64,000 bases of DNA from Bacteroidales bacterium (GCA_017960475.1 JAGCZH010000005.1:1-64000), one strand, 5' to 3'. Numbered from the stretch's first letter, positions 33,366 to 41,975 are shown. Translations and numbers: made by a program. Notes: generated by a model from the letters alone, not told the origin.

Positions 33366-35459
33366 CTAACTGATTTTGCTCCAGGTGAGACCACGTTTGT
33401 TTTTTTGGAGATAAAGTCTTAGGCAGGCATTGTCAGGTGCTTGTAAATCAGGATCATTTTGAAGGATATCCTGGACACATTCACGAGCGGCACGTACAAT
33501 GGGTTCATCGTTAACAATATCAGCTACTTTCAGTTGAAGAATGCCGCTTTGCTGAAGACCTTGCAAGTCGCCAGGACCCCGGAGACGCAAATCGGCCTCG
33601 GCTATGCGAAAACCGTCGGTAGTGTCGACCATCGTTTTTATACGTTCTCTGCCGCTATTGGACAACTTGTTGCCGGTCATCAATATGCAGTATGATTGTT
33701 CACCTCCACGACCCACACGTCCACGAAGCTGATGCAATTGAGAAAGTCCGAAACGCTCGGCATTCTCAATCACCATAACAGTAGCGTTGGGTACATCGAC
33801 TCCTACTTCTATCACTGTGGTACTCACCATTATCTGGGTTTCGCCACGTTTAAAACGTCCCATCTCATAGTCTTTGGCCTGGGCATCCATACGACCATGC
33901 ACAATGCTTGTCTGGTAATAAGGAAGAGGGAATTCCCGGACGATGCTCTCATAGCCATCCATAAGATCCTTGAGTTCCAGAGACTCCGACTCTTCTATGA
34001 GAGGATATACAATATATACTTGTCGTCCCTTGGATATCTGGTCACGAATAAATCCAAACACTTTGAGACGCTGTGAATCGTTGCAGTGGATGGTTTTGAT
34101 TGTTTTGCGTCCTGGTGGCAATTCATCGATAACAGAACAGTCGAGGTCTCCATAGACAGTCATAGCCAGTGTTCGAGGAATGGGGGTGGCGGTCATAACA
34201 AGCACGTGTGGCGGGGTTGTGTTTTTTGTCCATAATTTGGATCTCTGTTCTACGCCGAAACGATGCTGTTCGTCGATAACCACAAAGCCTAGATTTTTGA
34301 ATTGAACATCCTTTTCAATTAATGCATGAGTGCCAATGAGTATGTCTATCTGCCCCTCTCGCAGGCTTTGTTTGATTTTGCGTTTCTCACTGGTTTTTGT
34401 GGAACCGGTAAGCAATTCCACTCTTAGACCCAATCCATCGAGCATACTGCTGATGTTTGCGTAATGTTGGTCGGCGAGAATCTCGGTAGGAGCCATAAGG
34501 CAAGCCTGGCATTTGTTGTCGACAGCTATGAGCATTGAAAGAAGGGCTACGAGTGTTTTGCCACTGCCGACATCGCCTTGCAAAAGGCGGTTCATCTGAT
34601 GACCACTTTTCATGTCGGCTCGAATCTCTTTGACAACGCGTTTCTGAGCGCCAGTGAGTTCAAAGGGTAGTTTCTCTTTGTAGAAACGGTTGAAAAAATC
34701 ACCTATAATGTCGAAACGGAAGCCTCCAGATTTTGTTTGCCTGTCATGTTTGGCGTATTGATAGTCGAGTTGGAGAAAGAACAGCTCCTCGAATTTCATT
34801 CGTTGCAAAGAAACAGTGATATCCTGTGGATTGAGAGGGTAGTGGATTACCTCGATGGCGCTGGCTCGGTTTGGAAGATTGTATTTTGTGACAACACTGT
34901 TTGGCAGATTCTCGGGTATACGTTTGTCGGCCATACGCAACAGTTGCTCGGTCAGTTTGGCGATACCCTTGGTGTTGAGGCCTTTGGATTTGAGCTTTTC
35001 TGTTGAAGAGTATATGGGAATATATTTTAGCGACACAGCATTATCGCGGTCAGCACGTTCAATATCGGGATGAGCTATGCTGATTCGACCATTGAAGATG
35101 GATGGTTTACCCATCACAATATATTCCACATCGCTTTTAAGAGTCTCTTTAATCCATTTCAACCCTTGAAACCACACGAGTTCAATCTGGCCTGTGGCGT
35201 CTCGTAATTGGACTGTGAGCCGGCTGGAACGGCCTTCACCAACCGTGTGCATGTCGTGAAGTGTGCCACGCAGAACCACAAAGGGCTCGTCGATATCCAT
35301 ATCACTTATTGTCGACATTTTGGTGCGGTCGACATATCGGTATGGGAAATACTCCAAAAGATCACCAAAGGTGTATATGTCGAGTTCCCGCTGTAGAAGT
35401 TGAGCCCGGGCTGGTCCTACACCTTTGAGGTATTCTATGGGAGTATCAATGAAGATCAA
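33366..35459 (-). CDS. recG: ATP-dependent DNA helicase RecG
   Basis: 697 aa, full length. The N-terminal wedge/OB region opens TPIEYLKGVGPARAQLL and includes FVVLRGTLHDMHTVGEGR. Helicase motifs: Walker A QGDVGSGKTLVAL near 295, DEQHRFGVEQR near 398 (DEQH box), TATPIPRTLAM near 425, and the C-terminal QLHQLRGRVGRGGEQSYC near 583 with the RGRVGRG motif VI. RecG remodels stalled replication forks and reverses R-loops and Holliday junctions. The start codon is 48 bases after coaD. Confidence 0.97.
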   Translation of the reverse strand: MIFIDTPIEYLKGVGPARAQLLQRELDIYTFGDLLEYFPYRYVDRTKMSTISDMDIDEPFVVLRGTLHDMHTVGEGRSSRLTVQLRDATGQIELVWFQGLKWIKETLKSDVEYIVMGKPSIFNGRISIAHPDIERADRDNAVSLKYIPIYSSTEKLKSKGLNTKGIAKLTEQLLRMADKRIPENLPNSVVTKYNLPNRASAIEVIHYPLNPQDITVSLQRMKFEELFFLQLDYQYAKHDRQTKSGGFRFDIIGDFFNRFYKEKLPFELTGAQKRVVKEIRADMKSGHQMNRLLQGDVGSGKTLVALLSMLIAVDNKCQACLMAPTEILADQHYANISSMLDGLGLRVELLTGSTKTSEKRKIKQSLREGQIDILIGTHALIEKDVQFKNLGFVVIDEQHRFGVEQRSKLWTKNTTPPHVLVMTATPIPRTLAMTVYGDLDCSVIDELPPGRKTIKTIHCNDSQRLKVFGFIRDQISKGRQVYIVYPLIEESESLELKDLMDGYESIVREFPLPYYQTSIVHGRMDAQAKDYEMGRFKRGETQIMVSTTVIEVGVDVPNATVMVIENAERFGLSQLHQLRGRVGRGGEQSYCILMTGNKLSNSGRERIKTMVDTTDGFRIAEADLRLRGPGDLQGLQQSGILQLKVADIVNDEPIVRAARECVQDILQNDPDLQAPDNACLRLYLQKNKRGLTWSKIS

Positions 35460-35507
35460 GTTTATGTGTCGTTTAACGTTTTGCTAATGTTTATGTGGAT
35501 AGCGATC

Positions 35508-35951
35508 TTAAACAATAAACTCCGAGATGTCTTTGCCAAAGGCGGCAAGTTCACGCACCATTGTTGAGCTGATGGTGGCCATTTCGGGCTCGGCGAAAAG
35601 AAGAACAGTTTCGATGTCAGGAGCGATAATGCGGTTGATGTCCGCGATTTTGCGTTCGTATTCGAAATCGGAATTATCGCGTATTCCGCGAAGGATAAAC
35701 CCTGCTCCAATATTGTGGCATAAGTCGGTGGTTAGGCAGTCGTAGGTTGTCACATCGACAGAGGGCATTCCTTTCACAGCATTGATGATGCGTTCTTTTC
35801 GCTCGTCGATTGGCAGGAAACATTTTTTACCTGTATTTATGCCTATGGCGACAATTATTTTATCGAACAAGAGTGTCGCTTTTTTCAACAAAGCCAGATG
35901 ACCTTTCGTCATAGGGTCGAAAGAACCAGGAAAAACAGCAATTCGATTCAT
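35508..35951 (-). CDS. coaD: Phosphopantetheine adenylyltransferase
   Basis: 147 aa. VFPGSFDPMTKGHLALL at residues 6-22 has the T-x-G-H nucleotidyltransferase motif (T15-H18), RGIRDNSDFEYERKIADINR near 86 is the CoaD signature, and SSTMVRELAAFGKDI is at the end. It transfers AMP from ATP to 4'-phosphopantetheine, the penultimate step of coenzyme A synthesis, as a cytoplasmic hexamer. It precedes recG on the same strand with a short gap and probably shares its transcript. Confidence 0.96.
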   Translation of the reverse strand: MNRIAVFPGSFDPMTKGHLALLKKATLLFDKIIVAIGINTGKKCFLPIDERKERIINAVKGMPSVDVTTYDCLTTDLCHNIGAGFILRGIRDNSDFEYERKIADINRIIAPDIETVLLFAEPEMATISSTMVRELAAFGKDISEFIV

Positions 35952-36071
35952 GGGAACAGTGTTTAGTAGAGTTTAACGTGTGACGTTATTCACTTTAATT
36001 CATTTATTTCAAGTGTGCTCACATCCACTACGGGGTATAAAGATGTTAAATTAATGTACATCCGAGTACTA

Positions 36072-36836
36072 TCACCGTCTTTTTTTTGTTTTATGGCTGC
36101 GACTCGAAGAATTGTTTTTTTTATGTCCCGAATCTTCACCAAAAACATACTGAAGACGCACCATGACAGAGCTATTGTAGCAATTGTTGCTCCAGCGACT
36201 CACATCCCCCTCGACAGCGGAAAGATGTTCTGTGAACCACCAGTCACGTTTGACAGGGAAAAGAGAATGCTGATATCTGATGTTGAATGTCAACCCTTTC
36301 CAGATGGGGAATCTTAAATCGATGGCCGCACATAAATCATTATGCAAAAATGACATGTCGCTTGTGTCGGGAACAAAATATGACGGAGAGTAGCGAATAG
36401 AACCGTGGGGTTGCTGAACTAATCGGCTGTAAACCAATCCAGCACCGATTTTTAGTCCACCCCATGGGTCGGTGAAATGAAAAGTAAGAGGGATGTCAAC
36501 ATAATGCAATGTGAAATTGATTAGGCTGTAGGGGTCACCTGTATTGTTGAAGGCACCACGTTCGGAGAAGTCCGCTTCGAGCGACATTTGCCACATCTCG
36601 TTATCGGTTAGATTTACCAAGGCACCAACGCCAGCGGTGAAGCCCCATTTCTTGAAACCTTTAAGCTCGTCGCCCCTTATTTGAGAGGATGTTATTCCAA
36701 TGGAAGGGTAGGCTTTGATAATTTGGTCACGGGAATGTCTACGACGTTGTGCCTGCAGGTTGTCAATAGAAGTGACGAGAAAGAGGGACGAAAAGAATAA
36801 TATGTATAATGTCTTATATATTGAGTGTTTTGTCAT
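36072..36836 (-). CDS. Small outer-membrane beta-barrel protein (PorT-like)
   Basis: 254 aa. Signal peptide to about residue 30 (NLQAQ). A 200-residue region of alternating strands follows (WGFTAGVGALVNL, HYVDIPLTFHFTD, LTFNIRYQHSLFPV, SSVMVRLQYVF) consistent with an eight-strand outer-membrane barrel of the OMP_b-brl/PorT type. The C-terminal tail is Lys/Arg/Ser-rich (KKNNSSSRSHKTKKRR), unusual for a barrel, which normally ends in an aromatic residue, so the barrel ends near VRLQYVF and the tail would be periplasmic. Function unknown. Confidence 0.74.
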   Translation of the reverse strand: MTKHSIYKTLYILFFSSLFLVTSIDNLQAQRRRHSRDQIIKAYPSIGITSSQIRGDELKGFKKWGFTAGVGALVNLTDNEMWQMSLEADFSERGAFNNTGDPYSLINFTLHYVDIPLTFHFTDPWGGLKIGAGLVYSRLVQQPHGSIRYSPSYFVPDTSDMSFLHNDLCAAIDLRFPIWKGLTFNIRYQHSLFPVKRDWWFTEHLSAVEGDVSRWSNNCYNSSVMVRLQYVFGEDSGHKKNNSSSRSHKTKKRR

Positions 36837-37140
36837 TTTTGTTGTTTGGGATATTCAAGGGAAATATTGGAGTGTAAATAACTGATGGAGAGAATGTCAC
36901 GATTGATATGGAAGATTTGTTTGTTTTTAGGTGATGGAAAGAAAAGAGCCGAAACAGATTAGAAAAAGACTATTTTTAAAATCTATGACAATTATCTTTA
37001 CTCATATTTGACGTTTTTGAAAACAAAGAGAATAAGGGCTCGATTCATAAATCATTTAAACCTAATAAAAACGCACCTGTTGAAAAAAAATTGTAGTAAA
37101 TCATCAATAAATGTTCAAAAAATTGAATTATTTTTGCAAC
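36837..37140. other. Divergent AT-rich intergenic region before dnaB
   Basis: About 300 bases without a gene. Towards dnaB it ends with a TATTTTTG element at 37129-37136. For the barrel gene on minus I could find no TAnnTTTG match, so that promoter is not assigned. Confidence 0.5.
37129..37136 (+). promoter_or_regulatory. TATTTTTG element at the dnaB start
   Basis: Fits the TAnnTTTG consensus and ends only four bases before the ATG at 37141. If used, the transcript would begin at or next to the start codon. Confidence 0.45.
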
Positions 37141-38685
37141 ATGGAAACTACAAATAGAAATATTGCAAAAAGAAAAGAAAGAATAACTTACGAACAGGCA
37201 TTCTCGCTTAATGGTAAAACACCACCTCAAGCCACTGAGATTGAAGAGGCTGTATTGGGTGCGTTGATGATAGATCAAAACGCACTGAACGACACCATTC
37301 AGATGCTTCGTACTGAATATTTTTACCGTCAGGAGAACCAAATAATCTTTCGTGCAATACTGTCTCTCTTTGAGCAGTCAAAACCGATTGATTTACTCAC
37401 CGTCACTCAACAACTTATGAAAGACGGGCAACTGAACGCTGTAGGGGGAGGCATGTATCTGTCTCAATTGACCAACAAAGTTGTTTCGGCTGCACATATT
37501 GAGTTTCATTCGCGTATTTTGTCTGAGAAATATATACAGCGTGAGATAATTAGAATTTGTACTGAGACGTTGACTAAGGCATATGACGAAACCACTGACG
37601 TGCTTGATTTATTGGATGGAACCGAGAGAGTGCTGATGGAGATTGACGAGAAAAACTTCCACACTGAATACCGCAACATGCAGGATGTGTTGAAGTCGGC
37701 ATTCGACCAGATAGAGGCGGCACAAAACAGTGAAAACTCATATTCGGGCATTCCGACAGGTTTTGTCGAGCTTGACCGCATGACGGCAGGTTTCCAGCCA
37801 GGTACACTTATAATCCTCGCAGCCCGTCCGGCTATGGGAAAGACTGCTTTTGCGTTGACTATGGCTCGCAACATAGCCGTAGACATGAAGATGCCTATAG
37901 CATTCTTTTCTCTTGAAATGACAGCTGTAGAACTTGTTATGCGTCTGATAAGCAGTGAGTCGGGTATTTCTGGAGAAAGGCTGAAAAAAGGCGAGAAGCT
38001 GCCCGAAGCAGAGAAAAAACAACTCTATTCGAGAGCCCAATCGCTCACAGAGGCACCTATATATATAGACGACACACCTCAGCTGTCAATTTTTGAGCTC
38101 AGAGCCAAATGCCGCCGCCTGAAGCAGCAACATGGGATAAAGATGATTTTCATTGATTACCTGCAGCTTATGCAGGGAGGAAGTGACTTGTCGCGCAACG
38201 GCAATCGAGAACAGGAGATAAGTTTAATATCGAGACAACTGAAGGCTTTGTCGAAAGAACTTGAGGTCCCGGTATTGGCGCTGTCGCAACTTTCACGTGC
38301 AGTGGAGACACGTGGCGGCACCAAGAAACCACAGCTCAGCGATTTGCGTGAATCGGGAGCTATCGAGCAAGACGCAGATATCGTCATGTTTATATATCGT
38401 CCTGAATACTATCAAATATATGAAGACAATGGTGGTTCAACGCTTGGAATGGCCGACATCATTATTGCCAAGCATCGTAGTGGAGAAGTGGGTGAGGTGC
38501 GATTGAAATTTGTAAAGCAATATGCCAAATTTGAGAACCGTGATGAGGTGGCCGGTTTTTCAATGGCATCAGGACTTGCCCCCAATACGGCTTTTGAGAC
38601 CAGTGCTGATGGGAAAAGTATTACATTCGAATCGAAAATGAACCAGTTAGACAACGACGATATGGAGAATGAAACCATGTTTTAG
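37141..38685 (+). CDS. dnaB: Replicative DNA helicase DnaB
   Basis: 514 aa from the ATG at 37141. An in-frame ATG ten codons upstream is possible but lies before a strong promoter-like box. The N-terminal domain starts near PPQATEIEEAVLGALMID. The RecA-type helicase domain has LAARPAMGKTAFALTMA near 237 (Walker A), AFFSLEM near 260, MIFIDYLQLMQGG near 337 (Walker B), LSQLSRAVETR near 384 and DADIVMFIYRPEYY near 412. A hexameric ring helicase unwinding DNA at the fork. The C-terminal 60 residues are polar and low-complexity, typical of Bacteroidota DnaB. Confidence 0.96.
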   Translation: METTNRNIAKRKERITYEQAFSLNGKTPPQATEIEEAVLGALMIDQNALNDTIQMLRTEYFYRQENQIIFRAILSLFEQSKPIDLLTVTQQLMKDGQLNAVGGGMYLSQLTNKVVSAAHIEFHSRILSEKYIQREIIRICTETLTKAYDETTDVLDLLDGTERVLMEIDEKNFHTEYRNMQDVLKSAFDQIEAAQNSENSYSGIPTGFVELDRMTAGFQPGTLIILAARPAMGKTAFALTMARNIAVDMKMPIAFFSLEMTAVELVMRLISSESGISGERLKKGEKLPEAEKKQLYSRAQSLTEAPIYIDDTPQLSIFELRAKCRRLKQQHGIKMIFIDYLQLMQGGSDLSRNGNREQEISLISRQLKALSKELEVPVLALSQLSRAVETRGGTKKPQLSDLRESGAIEQDADIVMFIYRPEYYQIYEDNGGSTLGMADIIIAKHRSGEVGEVRLKFVKQYAKFENRDEVAGFSMASGLAPNTAFETSADGKSITFESKMNQLDNDDMENETMF

Positions 38686-38821
38686 TTTGCAGGCTATTCG
38701 TATCTCGGTGTCTAAGAAATAATAATGTAAAATTAAGGGAAGTAAAAAACGGGAGATAATCTTCGATGGGTGAAAAAAGGAAGTTATGCGCTGCACAGGA
38801 CAATACATATTCATTCGTCCG

Positions 38822-38857
38822 CTTTAACTTCCATTTTAACTTCCACTTTTACTCCCA
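38822..38857. repeat. Three-copy 12-base tandem repeat
   Basis: Units TTTAACTTCCA (38823-38833), TTTAACTTCCA (38835-38845) and TTTTACTCCCA (38847-38857), spaced 12 bases. Read on minus it encodes VGVK-VEVK-MEVK within a possible 23-codon frame (38811-38882). Confidence 0.75.
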
Positions 38858-38883
38858 CTAAATCTTCAAAAAGAATGAACATT

Positions 38884-38897
38884 GTTTCATATGAAAC
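38884..38897. promoter_or_regulatory. 14-bp palindrome resembling a degenerate parS/operator
   Basis: GTTTCATATGAAAC is its own reverse complement. Together with flanking bases (38883-38898) it matches 13 of 16 positions of the common parS consensus TGTTTCACGTGAAACA; the mismatches are the two central bases and the last base. It lies 52 bases upstream of the -7 box of the next gene and about 3.1 kb upstream of parA. It could equally be a transcription-factor operator. Confidence 0.45.
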
Positions 38898-38949
38898 GGT
38901 GCTCATGAATTGATTCTCACTTTTTCTTCAAACTTTAAAAAATTATATA

Positions 38950-38957
38950 TATATTTG
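38950..38957 (+). promoter_or_regulatory. Putative -7 element for deoxyhypusine-synthase-like operon
   Basis: TATATTTG matches TAnnTTTG; 66 bases remain to the ATG at 39024. Confidence 0.6.
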
Positions 38958-39023
38958 CATTTTCATATTAAATATATATAATACATTCATTAGTTTGATT
39001 AACAATTAAAAAAAACATATATA

Positions 39024-40061
39024 ATGGAAAAAAAAGATCTCCTCAAGGAAACAGTTCAGCACATCGACATTAAAAAGTACAACTCGACTGAGATAATTGA
39101 CGCTATGCGTCACATGTCTTTCACTAGCCGTGACACTGCTCGCGCCACAGACATTCTCATGAAGATGTGTGCTGAAAAAGACTGCACCAACATTCTCACT
39201 ATCGCAGGCTCAACTTCCGCGGCAGGCTGTATGCAGGTTTATGTGGATATGGTTCGCAACAAAATGGTTGATGTCGTTGTCTCTACCGGTGCTTCCATAA
39301 TTGATATGGATCTCTTTGAGGCTCTTGGATTTAAACACTATATTGGTACCAAAGAGAATGTCATTCCAGACACCAAGCTGCGTGAACTATATATTGACCG
39401 CATATATGACACTTTCATCGATGAAGAGGAACTGCAAGCTTGCGACAACGCAACATTTGAATTGGCTAATATGCTTGAGGCTCGTCCTTATAGCTCACGT
39501 GAATTCATCTATGAGCTTGGTAAATGGCTGCACAACGGACGTAGCGTAAAGAAAGACAGTCTTATTCAGACATGCTATGAATGTGGTGTTCCTATTTTTG
39601 TTCCCGCTTTCAGCGACTGCTCGGCAGGCTTTGGAATTGGCAAACATCAATGGATGCGCGCCAAAGAGGGCAAACCATACCTCAGCATTGACTCGGTATG
39701 CGACTTCATCGAGCTTACCAAGATTAAGATGGCAGCTCCTGAAACAGGACTGTTTATGGTAGGTGGCGGCACACCTAAAAACTTTGCGCAGGACACAGTG
39801 GTTTGTGCTGAGATATTGGGTAACGAAGTTCCCATGCATAAATACGCTATCCAGATTACCGTAGCCGATGTGCGTGACGGAGCTTGCTCATCGTCCACAC
39901 TGCTTGAAGCCGGCTCATGGGGCAAAGTCTCTGAGGAGCTGCAGCAGATGGTATACGCAGAAGGCACAACGGTAATACCCCTTATCGCCTCCTATGTGTA
40001 CCACAATGGCCCTTGGCGTGAACGTGAATACAAAAACTGGCAGAAGATATTCGAGAAATAG
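39024..40061 (+). CDS. Deoxyhypusine synthase family protein
   Basis: 345 aa, close to the length of eukaryotic deoxyhypusine synthase. NAD-binding segments are TIAGSTSAAGCMQVY near 59 and VVSTGASIIDMDL near 85, MVGGGTPKNFAQD at 245-257 is the glycine-rich core, and EAGSWGKVS (295-303) keeps the catalytic Lys (K301) that forms the enzyme-imine with the spermidine-derived butyl group. Bacteria lack eIF5A, the eukaryotic acceptor. Related bacterial enzymes have been proposed to make homospermidine or to act on other amines, so the reaction is uncertain. It is 32 bases upstream of a cysteine desulfidase-like gene in an evident operon. Confidence 0.87.
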   Translation: MEKKDLLKETVQHIDIKKYNSTEIIDAMRHMSFTSRDTARATDILMKMCAEKDCTNILTIAGSTSAAGCMQVYVDMVRNKMVDVVVSTGASIIDMDLFEALGFKHYIGTKENVIPDTKLRELYIDRIYDTFIDEEELQACDNATFELANMLEARPYSSREFIYELGKWLHNGRSVKKDSLIQTCYECGVPIFVPAFSDCSAGFGIGKHQWMRAKEGKPYLSIDSVCDFIELTKIKMAAPETGLFMVGGGTPKNFAQDTVVCAEILGNEVPMHKYAIQITVADVRDGACSSSTLLEAGSWGKVSEELQQMVYAEGTTVIPLIASYVYHNGPWREREYKNWQKIFEK

Positions 40062-40093
40062 GTCCTCCTTCTTTTTATAAATCACTATAGGAA

Positions 40094-41371
40094 ATGGAAG
40101 AAATCCTACGCCGCCAAATCAAAGAACTAATTCAGCGTGAGGTTGTTGTGGCCACTGGCTGCACTGAGCCTGGCGCTGTGGCTCTGGCAGCCACCAAGGC
40201 TCGCGAAGTTTTGGGATCAATTCCTGACTTCACTGAGGTGCTACTCAGTAAAAACGTATTTAAGAACGCTATGGGCGTTGGTATTCCTGGCACTGGGATG
40301 GTAGGATTGCCTATCGCCGTGGCCATAGCATTGGTGGCTGGCGATTCAAAGAAAGAGCTTGAAGTGCTGACAGTACCTCAGGAGTCGGTTGAAGCGGCAA
40401 AAAAATGGCTTGCCAACAATGGCGACAAAATAAAGATTGGACTTAAAGATCGTTGTGAGGATAAACTATATATTGAATGTATTTGCCACAAAGGGAATGA
40501 CACATCAACAGCCATTATTTCGAAACGGCATACCAATTTCGTTTATATCGCTCATGGGCAAAATGTCATTCTAGACAACGAGAACGGCTCCCATTCACAA
40601 GATGACGACAATGGCAACGAACCGAGATTGTCACAACGTATAGTTTTTGAATATGCGACAACGGCTCCCATTGAAGAGCTGAGGTTTATTGCTGAAACAA
40701 TAGACCTCAACAGTGCTGCCGCCAACGAAGGGTTGAAAGGCTATGGTCTTAACACAGGCAAGATTCTGATGGAGAATGCCAACGGTGATATTGTCCATTA
40801 TGTTATTGCCCGCACTGTCGCCGCATCAGATGCACGCATGGACGGCTGCACGTTGCCTATATACTCCAACAGTGGAAGTGGCAACCAGGGTATTGCATGC
40901 ACTTTGCCCGTATTTGAGTACGGCAAAGCTAAAAATAGCAGCGATGAACAACTTATCCGTGCCTTAATCCTGAGTCATCTCACATCCATATATGTGAAAC
41001 GTGGCATAGGCCGTTTGTCGGCTCTTTGCGGCATAGTCAATGCCTCAATAGGCGTTACTAGCGGCATAACCTATCTACATGGTGGGAATTACGACCAGGT
41101 GTGTTATGCCATCAAAAATATGATTAACACATTGGCTGGAATGGTATGTGACGGTGCTAAACCGTCGTGTGCCCTAAAGATGTCAACAGGTCTTTACAGC
41201 GCTTTTGTATGTGCCGAACTTGCTCTGCACGATAAGGTGGTTGACACTTGTGACGGCCTATCGGAAAGAGACATAGACTATTCGATACGCAATTTGGGGC
41301 GTCTTGGACACGATGGTATGGACCAAACCGACGATATGGTACTCGATATAATGACTCACAAACAATTATAA
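40094..41371 (+). CDS. L-cysteine desulfidase / serine dehydratase alpha-family protein (UPF0597)
   Basis: 425 aa. VVATGCTEPGAVALAA at residues 18-33 (Cys23) and later Cys residues in LSALCGIVNASIG, GMVCDGAKPSCALKMS form the likely [4Fe-4S] ligands. The GIPGTGMVGLPIA and NVFKNAMGV motifs near 53-75 are typical of the CyuA/YhaM (UPF0597) family. Such proteins break down L-cysteine to sulfide, ammonia and pyruvate or dehydrate serine without PLP. It is the second gene of the deoxyhypusine-synthase-like operon. Substrate is inferred from family only. Confidence 0.82.
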   Translation: MEEILRRQIKELIQREVVVATGCTEPGAVALAATKAREVLGSIPDFTEVLLSKNVFKNAMGVGIPGTGMVGLPIAVAIALVAGDSKKELEVLTVPQESVEAAKKWLANNGDKIKIGLKDRCEDKLYIECICHKGNDTSTAIISKRHTNFVYIAHGQNVILDNENGSHSQDDDNGNEPRLSQRIVFEYATTAPIEELRFIAETIDLNSAAANEGLKGYGLNTGKILMENANGDIVHYVIARTVAASDARMDGCTLPIYSNSGSGNQGIACTLPVFEYGKAKNSSDEQLIRALILSHLTSIYVKRGIGRLSALCGIVNASIGVTSGITYLHGGNYDQVCYAIKNMINTLAGMVCDGAKPSCALKMSTGLYSAFVCAELALHDKVVDTCDGLSERDIDYSIRNLGRLGHDGMDQTDDMVLDIMTHKQL

Positions 41372-41422
41372 TAACAACATAAAATAATTATTATTCATTT
41401 CGAAAGTTTCAAAAAAAAACTG

Positions 41423-41430
41423 TATTTTTG
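41423..41430 (+). promoter_or_regulatory. Putative -7 element for DUF3276 gene
   Basis: TATTTTTG, 27 bases before the ATG at 41458, following an A-rich tract. Confidence 0.6.
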
Positions 41431-41457
41431 CGATTCCAAATTTAATTAATTATCATT

Positions 41458-41823
41458 ATGGATTTTAATAGTAACCGACAGAAAGAAGAGTTGTATTCAC
41501 AGTCTATTAGCGCAGGAAAACGTAAATATTTTTTCGATGTGAAGGAGACTCGTGGTGGCGACAAATTTATTGTTATTGCAGAAAGTCGTAAGATTTTTGA
41601 CAACAACACAGGTAATTTTTATTTCGAGAAGAACAAAATGTTCTTGTATAAAGAGGATTTCGAGAAGTTCCAGAAAGGTCTCGCCAATGCTCTCCATTTC
41701 ATAGAGACTGGAGAAATACCAGAACCGGTAATGGACGATCATCCCCGTTATGACGCCGCTGCTAGCAATAATGAGGATTCGTCGAACGCCAATGTCATCG
41801 ACGGTATTGATTTCAGCTACTAA
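41458..41823 (+). CDS. DUF3276 (PUR-domain) nucleic-acid-binding protein
   Basis: 121 aa. KRKYFFDVKETRGGDKFIVIAESRK (about residues 21-45) followed by FYFEKNKMFLYKEDFEKFQKGLANAL (about 55-80) is the single beta-beta-beta-beta-alpha PUR repeat of DUF3276. A spirochaete homologue binds DNA and RNA as a dimer, so a small nucleic-acid-binding or chaperone-like role is likely. The C-terminal 35 residues are acidic and polar (a flexible tail). It has its own TAnnTTTG promoter. No regulatory targets can be named. Confidence 0.87.
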   Translation: MDFNSNRQKEELYSQSISAGKRKYFFDVKETRGGDKFIVIAESRKIFDNNTGNFYFEKNKMFLYKEDFEKFQKGLANALHFIETGEIPEPVMDDHPRYDAAASNNEDSSNANVIDGIDFSY

Positions 41824-41833
41824 TTGAATCCGT

Positions 41834-41956
41834 CTATAACCCATGCCGCTTAAGCTTAGCCAAAATATGCAGGGCTTTCGCGAATAAAATCAATACGCCT
41901 ACGACAATGCCTACAAAGCAAAGTCTGAGGCGTTTGTTTCGGTATTCACATCTCAT
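41834..41956 (-). CDS. Possible 40-aa basic single-span membrane peptide
   Basis: An open frame of 40 codons fills almost the whole 152-base gap between the DUF3276 and parA genes, on the opposite strand. The product starts MRCEYRNKRLRL (basic), continues FVGIVVGVLILFAKALHILA (one membrane span) and ends KLKRHGL. A positive N-terminus followed by a single hydrophobic segment is the usual topology of a small inner-membrane protein. No TAnnTTTG box or ribosome-binding site is evident. I do not recognise a family. Conservation of the frame in relatives would decide it. Confidence 0.4.
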   Translation of the reverse strand: MRCEYRNKRLRLCFVGIVVGVLILFAKALHILAKLKRHGL

Positions 41957-41975
41957 GTAAAATACAAGTATTATA

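Larger units (their letters stand above)
38686..39023. promoter_or_regulatory. Intergenic region upstream of the deoxyhypusine-synthase-like gene
   Basis: 338 bases. It holds three 12-base tandem repeats (38822-38857), a perfect 14-bp palindrome GTTTCATATGAAAC (38884-38897), a TATATTTG box (38950-38957) and a 66-base leader. It is a candidate regulated promoter. Confidence 0.6.

Noticed and set aside
39485-39510. CACGTG-centred sequence inside the deoxyhypusine-synthase-like gene as a parS site
   Set aside because: Only the central CACGTGAA part matches; both outer arms fail.
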